The position numbers were made by a program, and so were the translations under genes. A DNA stretch of 39,911 nt from Glutinoglossum americanum (taxonomy: Eukaryota > Ascomycota > Geoglossomycetes > Geoglossales > Geoglossaceae), in the NCBI GenBank assembly GCA_020080175.1, contig JAGHQL010000216.1, positions 1 to 39,911 of the forward strand, written 5' to 3'. The notes under the pieces are model-generated. The model made no database searches. It was not told the origin of the DNA and worked only from the letters and a program-made list of their open reading frames with translations. Positions 37,218 through 39,911 of the stretch are shown piece after piece (the first letter of the stretch is position 1; every line of letters starts with the position of its first letter).

Positions 37218-37726
37218 GATGGCGAGTGGGTGAGGTTGAAAAGGCTTAAGGTTAGAGGCTTAAGGTTGTGGCTGGAGTCACGTGACTTACTTTAACAGAA
37301 TATCTCCCCCAAACTATTATCAGACGATTTGAAGTGTAGTGCACCTAGTAATAGCTCCCGGAGTAGTTCACAGACCGTAGGGCTATATCACCATCGATAT
37401 CCTACTAGTCCACTAAACCTAAATGCTTGAAATCCTTACCTGAGCGATCGCTATCTATCTAGAATCACTCACCAGGAAGCAGATCACCACCGAGAAGCGA
37501 GCCACTACCCCATTCCACCCTATCGCGGTACTACTATAATGATACTTGAGTTGATATCGTCCTCAGAAGCGTTATATAGGCTGCAGGGATCCGTTTCAGT
37601 GTCAGAAGGGGTAGGACTTTACTTTTGTTGTCTTGCTGTTCAGCAGGTAGTTTTCCATCGCTTGGGCATCTCTAAGGCCTACTGGGCCTCACCAATAGTC
37701 TGTTCATAGCTGCCAGGAATGCGCTT
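37218..37726. other. intergenic region upstream of the HNH gene
   Basis: About 500 bases between the HNH start codon and the C-terminal end of the transposase relic. It should hold the HNH promoter. An inverted copy of the 14-base TTCTAGATAGATAG motif lies at 37451-37464. The left end of the transposon may fall near 37.6-37.7 kb, but I could not find its terminal inverted repeat. Confidence 0.45.
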
Positions 37727-38421
37727 TCACTTTTTTGAGGCCTTTTCATTCTTCTGACTTATATAGGTCCGAAGGTCTTGGTTCTCTTGTCGCAAGATAA
37801 GTCGATTGGTGAATGCTGCAATAGATGCCTTGTTGATTTTCGCTTGAATTTTGCTATAGTCAAAACCTTCTTGCTCAAGTATATTGATCATATTCTTGAG
37901 GTCTTGGAGTGTCTTAGAAGTCTGTAGACAATGTGAGACTACTGGAGTTAGTGTTTCAATAGGTTCTGTAGGTAGTCGGCGTAGTGCAATTGCTGGATTG
38001 AATGGAACTAAGCTAGCTTTCCAGAATCCTGATTCCACATTTTGTACACAAATTGCTCTTGGTCGGACTCCATTGTAAATACTTAAGAATTTCGACTTTG
38101 GTAATTTAACCTCGCCCAAACGGAGTCGGAAGTCTACAGCATGTTGATACCAGTGTTTTGTAGATGTGAAGACAGCAAGATTTAAAGATTAAAACATGTA
38201 AGATGTATGCGAAGGTAAGCATAATACAATAATTTGATGTGTCTCGCAGAATTTAATGAATTCAGGAGTTAAATGACTGCCATGTCTGTCCAGAATAAGA
38301 AACCAATACTTGTTTTTGCTGCGAGGTCGAGTATAAGGTTCAAAATGCTTCTCTAACCACTTCAATCCTAAGCCGTTACTTGTCCAACCATTAGGACTTG
38401 TTGTAACCATCCAGTTATCAG

Positions 38422-38756
38422 TATCACAGCACATAAAGACAGGGCTTGTAAGCTTAGATCAGTATAGGGTCTGTGCTTAAGCCAAGTTCTTAAGCTTCTT
38501 TTCTGACTGACAGAGTTGATTCTTCAATCTCTATCAGTCAACATACTTCTTATATATAGTTCATCTAATAGAAGTCATCCAGGGACCTCATATCCATCCT
38601 TCTACTTAATCTATCTGCCTCTGACATCCCGCCAGACCTCCTGCCTAGCCGTGACACCCATTCGAGCCCGAGAACCCATTTGCAAGTTCATAGACGACCT
38701 CCTGAATGACCCCCTCAAGCCTTGAGCACCCACGGCATCCCCCCTAAGGCTTGACA
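38422..38756 (-). mobile_element. solo LTR, copy A
   Basis: A 335-base segment interrupts the transposase relic and is related, in inverse orientation, to copy B; similarity is roughly 80 % by eye and most differences are transitions. It begins TGTCA in its own sense and is flanked by a near-identical 5-base target duplication (38417-38421 and 38757-38761). It holds no coding sequence. Its structure (TG...CA-type ends, about 340 bases, 5-base duplication) is that of a long terminal repeat left after internal recombination. The parent family cannot be named; it is an old fossil. Confidence 0.85.
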
Positions 38757-39066
38757 ATCAAGCACATCATTAGAGATCTATGTACTTTGTAGATACTTGC
38801 TTTTAAAAATGATAAAAGGTGGTAAAACCTTTCCAACTGATAATACAAATTCAATAGCAGTAATCTATTCTTCTTTCCCTCCACATTTTGACCATCCTGT
38901 ACCAAGTTGATATCTATTAACAATTGCATACATCCTTGATGTTGCACCTATTATGAATCCTGTTTCATCTACATTGTAGATATTTTCGAGATCTGGCTTG
39001 TATTGTTGCACGTAACTCTGATAAGTGTTGAACCAATTGTTGAAGCTTTCTGCTATACAAGCAAGC

Positions 39067-39408
39067 TGTCAGGTCCTAGGGGGGTGCCGCGGGCGCTCGA
39101 GGCTCGAGGGGGTCGTTCAGGAGGTCGTCCGTGAACTCGCGAATGAGTTCCCGAGCTCGAATGGATGTCACGGCTCGGCAGGATGTCCGGCGGGATGTCA
39201 AAGGTAGGTAGGCTGAGTAGGTAAATAGATATAGGCTACTGGGTGGCTTCTATTAGATGAACTATATACAAGAGGTGTGTTGACCGATAGAGGTTAAAGA
39301 ATCAATTCTATCGGTTAGAAAAGGAGCTCGCAGGCTTGACTCAAGCACAGGCCTTATGCTGATCTAAGCTTGCAAGCTTTGTCCCTTGCGGCTCTGTATG
39401 CCGTGACA
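39067..39408 (+). mobile_element. solo LTR, copy B
   Basis: A 342-base segment with TGTCA at its start and TGACA at its end, flanked by a perfect 5-base duplication CAAGC (39062-39066 and 39409-39413). It lies inside the transposase relic, between its N-terminal and catalytic parts, and is the inverse-orientation relative of copy A. It is richer in GC than copy A and has a perfect target duplication, so it looks the less altered of the two. No internal retroelement genes are present here. Confidence 0.88.
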
Positions 39409-39911
39409 CAAGCTAACGTGTTTGCTCAATAAGCTTGGTGATAATAGTTCTGAGGTTGGAGTATCGTTTTACAAACTGAGTAGTTCAATTCTTGCCGAGA
39501 ATGTGAGTTGAAATAGTTCGTCGTTGGTTTTCATCCATGTGGCTCAAAATGAGATGTTCAGCCATGACTCTCAACATATTATGACGAACTGGAAACCCTT
39601 GTACTGTCTAACATTGAATCCAATTAACTAAAGCTTGCTTCTTACTCTCAGTGCATATTTGTTGATACACATGTGCTGTATACCAGGAGGAACGTCCTGT
39701 CCGTCTTGCTGCAAGAGTACCATAAGGAACAGCGTGGATGTAAGAACTCTCGATGCCAAGGCGACACGAAGGCACTCCGGCGTCGAGGGGTCTAGGGGGT
39801 TCAATAACAGTGTGATGTCGCACCCCGCAGCGATGACGATGGTTGACCGACTGGTTTGCGTCTAGGTAAGGCCTAGATGTACGAGGACTAATGGATGGAC
39901 TTGATGGTCGA

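Larger units (their letters stand above)
37727..39911 (-). mobile_element. decayed pogo/Fot1-type (Tc1-mariner superfamily) DNA transposon
   Basis: Read on the minus strand from the right edge, pieces of one DDE transposase appear in order. First comes an N-terminal helix-turn-helix region (PYGTLAARRTGRS, then GFPVRHNMLRVMAEHLILSH, about 39.8-39.5 kb). Then IYNVDETGFIIGATSR holds the first catalytic Asp (near 38.97 kb), and LILDRHGSHLTPEFIKFC and LCLPSHTSYMF hold the second (near 38.3 kb). The C-terminal tail ends at 37727. Stop codons interrupt the frame at several sites (for example Trp-to-stop in LGKN*TTQFVKR), and the third catalytic position reads *SLNLAVF where the family has QPLDV.VF. 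These are C-to-T/G-to-A changes, as from RIP. Two solo LTRs split it at 38422-38756 and 39067-39408. The terminal inverted repeats were not found, and the right end probably lies beyond the window. Confidence 0.85.

Noticed and set aside
1-39911. CRISPR arrays, bacterial operons, ribosome binding sites
   Set aside because: The gene structure is eukaryotic with introns throughout; no regularly spaced direct repeats were seen.

Overview
The window looks like nuclear DNA of a filamentous ascomycete (Pezizomycotina). The genes are split by short introns of about 45-150 bases with GT/AG ends and CTAAC/CTGAC-like branch sites. The families are typical of moulds: a GPR1/FUN34/YaaH (Ato-type) transporter, a Zn2Cys6 regulator, a PTH11/SAT4-type seven-helix membrane protein, an F-box/LRR protein, a GRGGAGN-repeat protein, a fungal HNH_2 protein, and an Argonaute. 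Repeats at the right end show RIP-like C-to-T/G-to-A change. I cannot name the class or species from the sequence.

Layout. 1-25.6 kb is a loosely packed host region with long gene-free stretches: Ato-type transporter (435-1663, +), Zn2Cys6 regulator (7491-10383, +), PTH11-like membrane protein (15291-16838, +), F-box/LRR protein (20901-22564, -) and GRGGAGN protein (25124-25618, +). The last two diverge from a 2.6-kb shared upstream region. 25.6-31.7 kb holds no intact gene that I can defend and looks decayed. 31.7-37.2 kb holds a full-length Argonaute (31731-34960, +) facing, tail to tail, an HNH-endonuclease-domain gene (35862-37217, -). 37.7 kb to the right edge is a decayed pogo/Fot1-type DNA transposon, read on the minus strand, that was later hit by two solo LTRs in opposite orientations, each with a 5-base target duplication.

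The host genes do not form an obvious cluster or pathway. The Argonaute keeps all four PIWI catalytic positions (D725, E766, D798, H897 in my model), so it should be a working slicer-type small-RNA effector. It sits in a repeat-rich tract whose transposon carries RIP-like damage, so two kinds of genome defence are visible within about 8 kb. The Argonaute-HNH neighbourhood is the part most worth following up, but a functional link is only inference.

All exon models were built by hand from frame continuity, splice consensus and family motifs. Weaker joins are flagged in the entries: the first introns of the Zn2Cys6, Argonaute and HNH genes, and the 5-prime start of the F-box gene.
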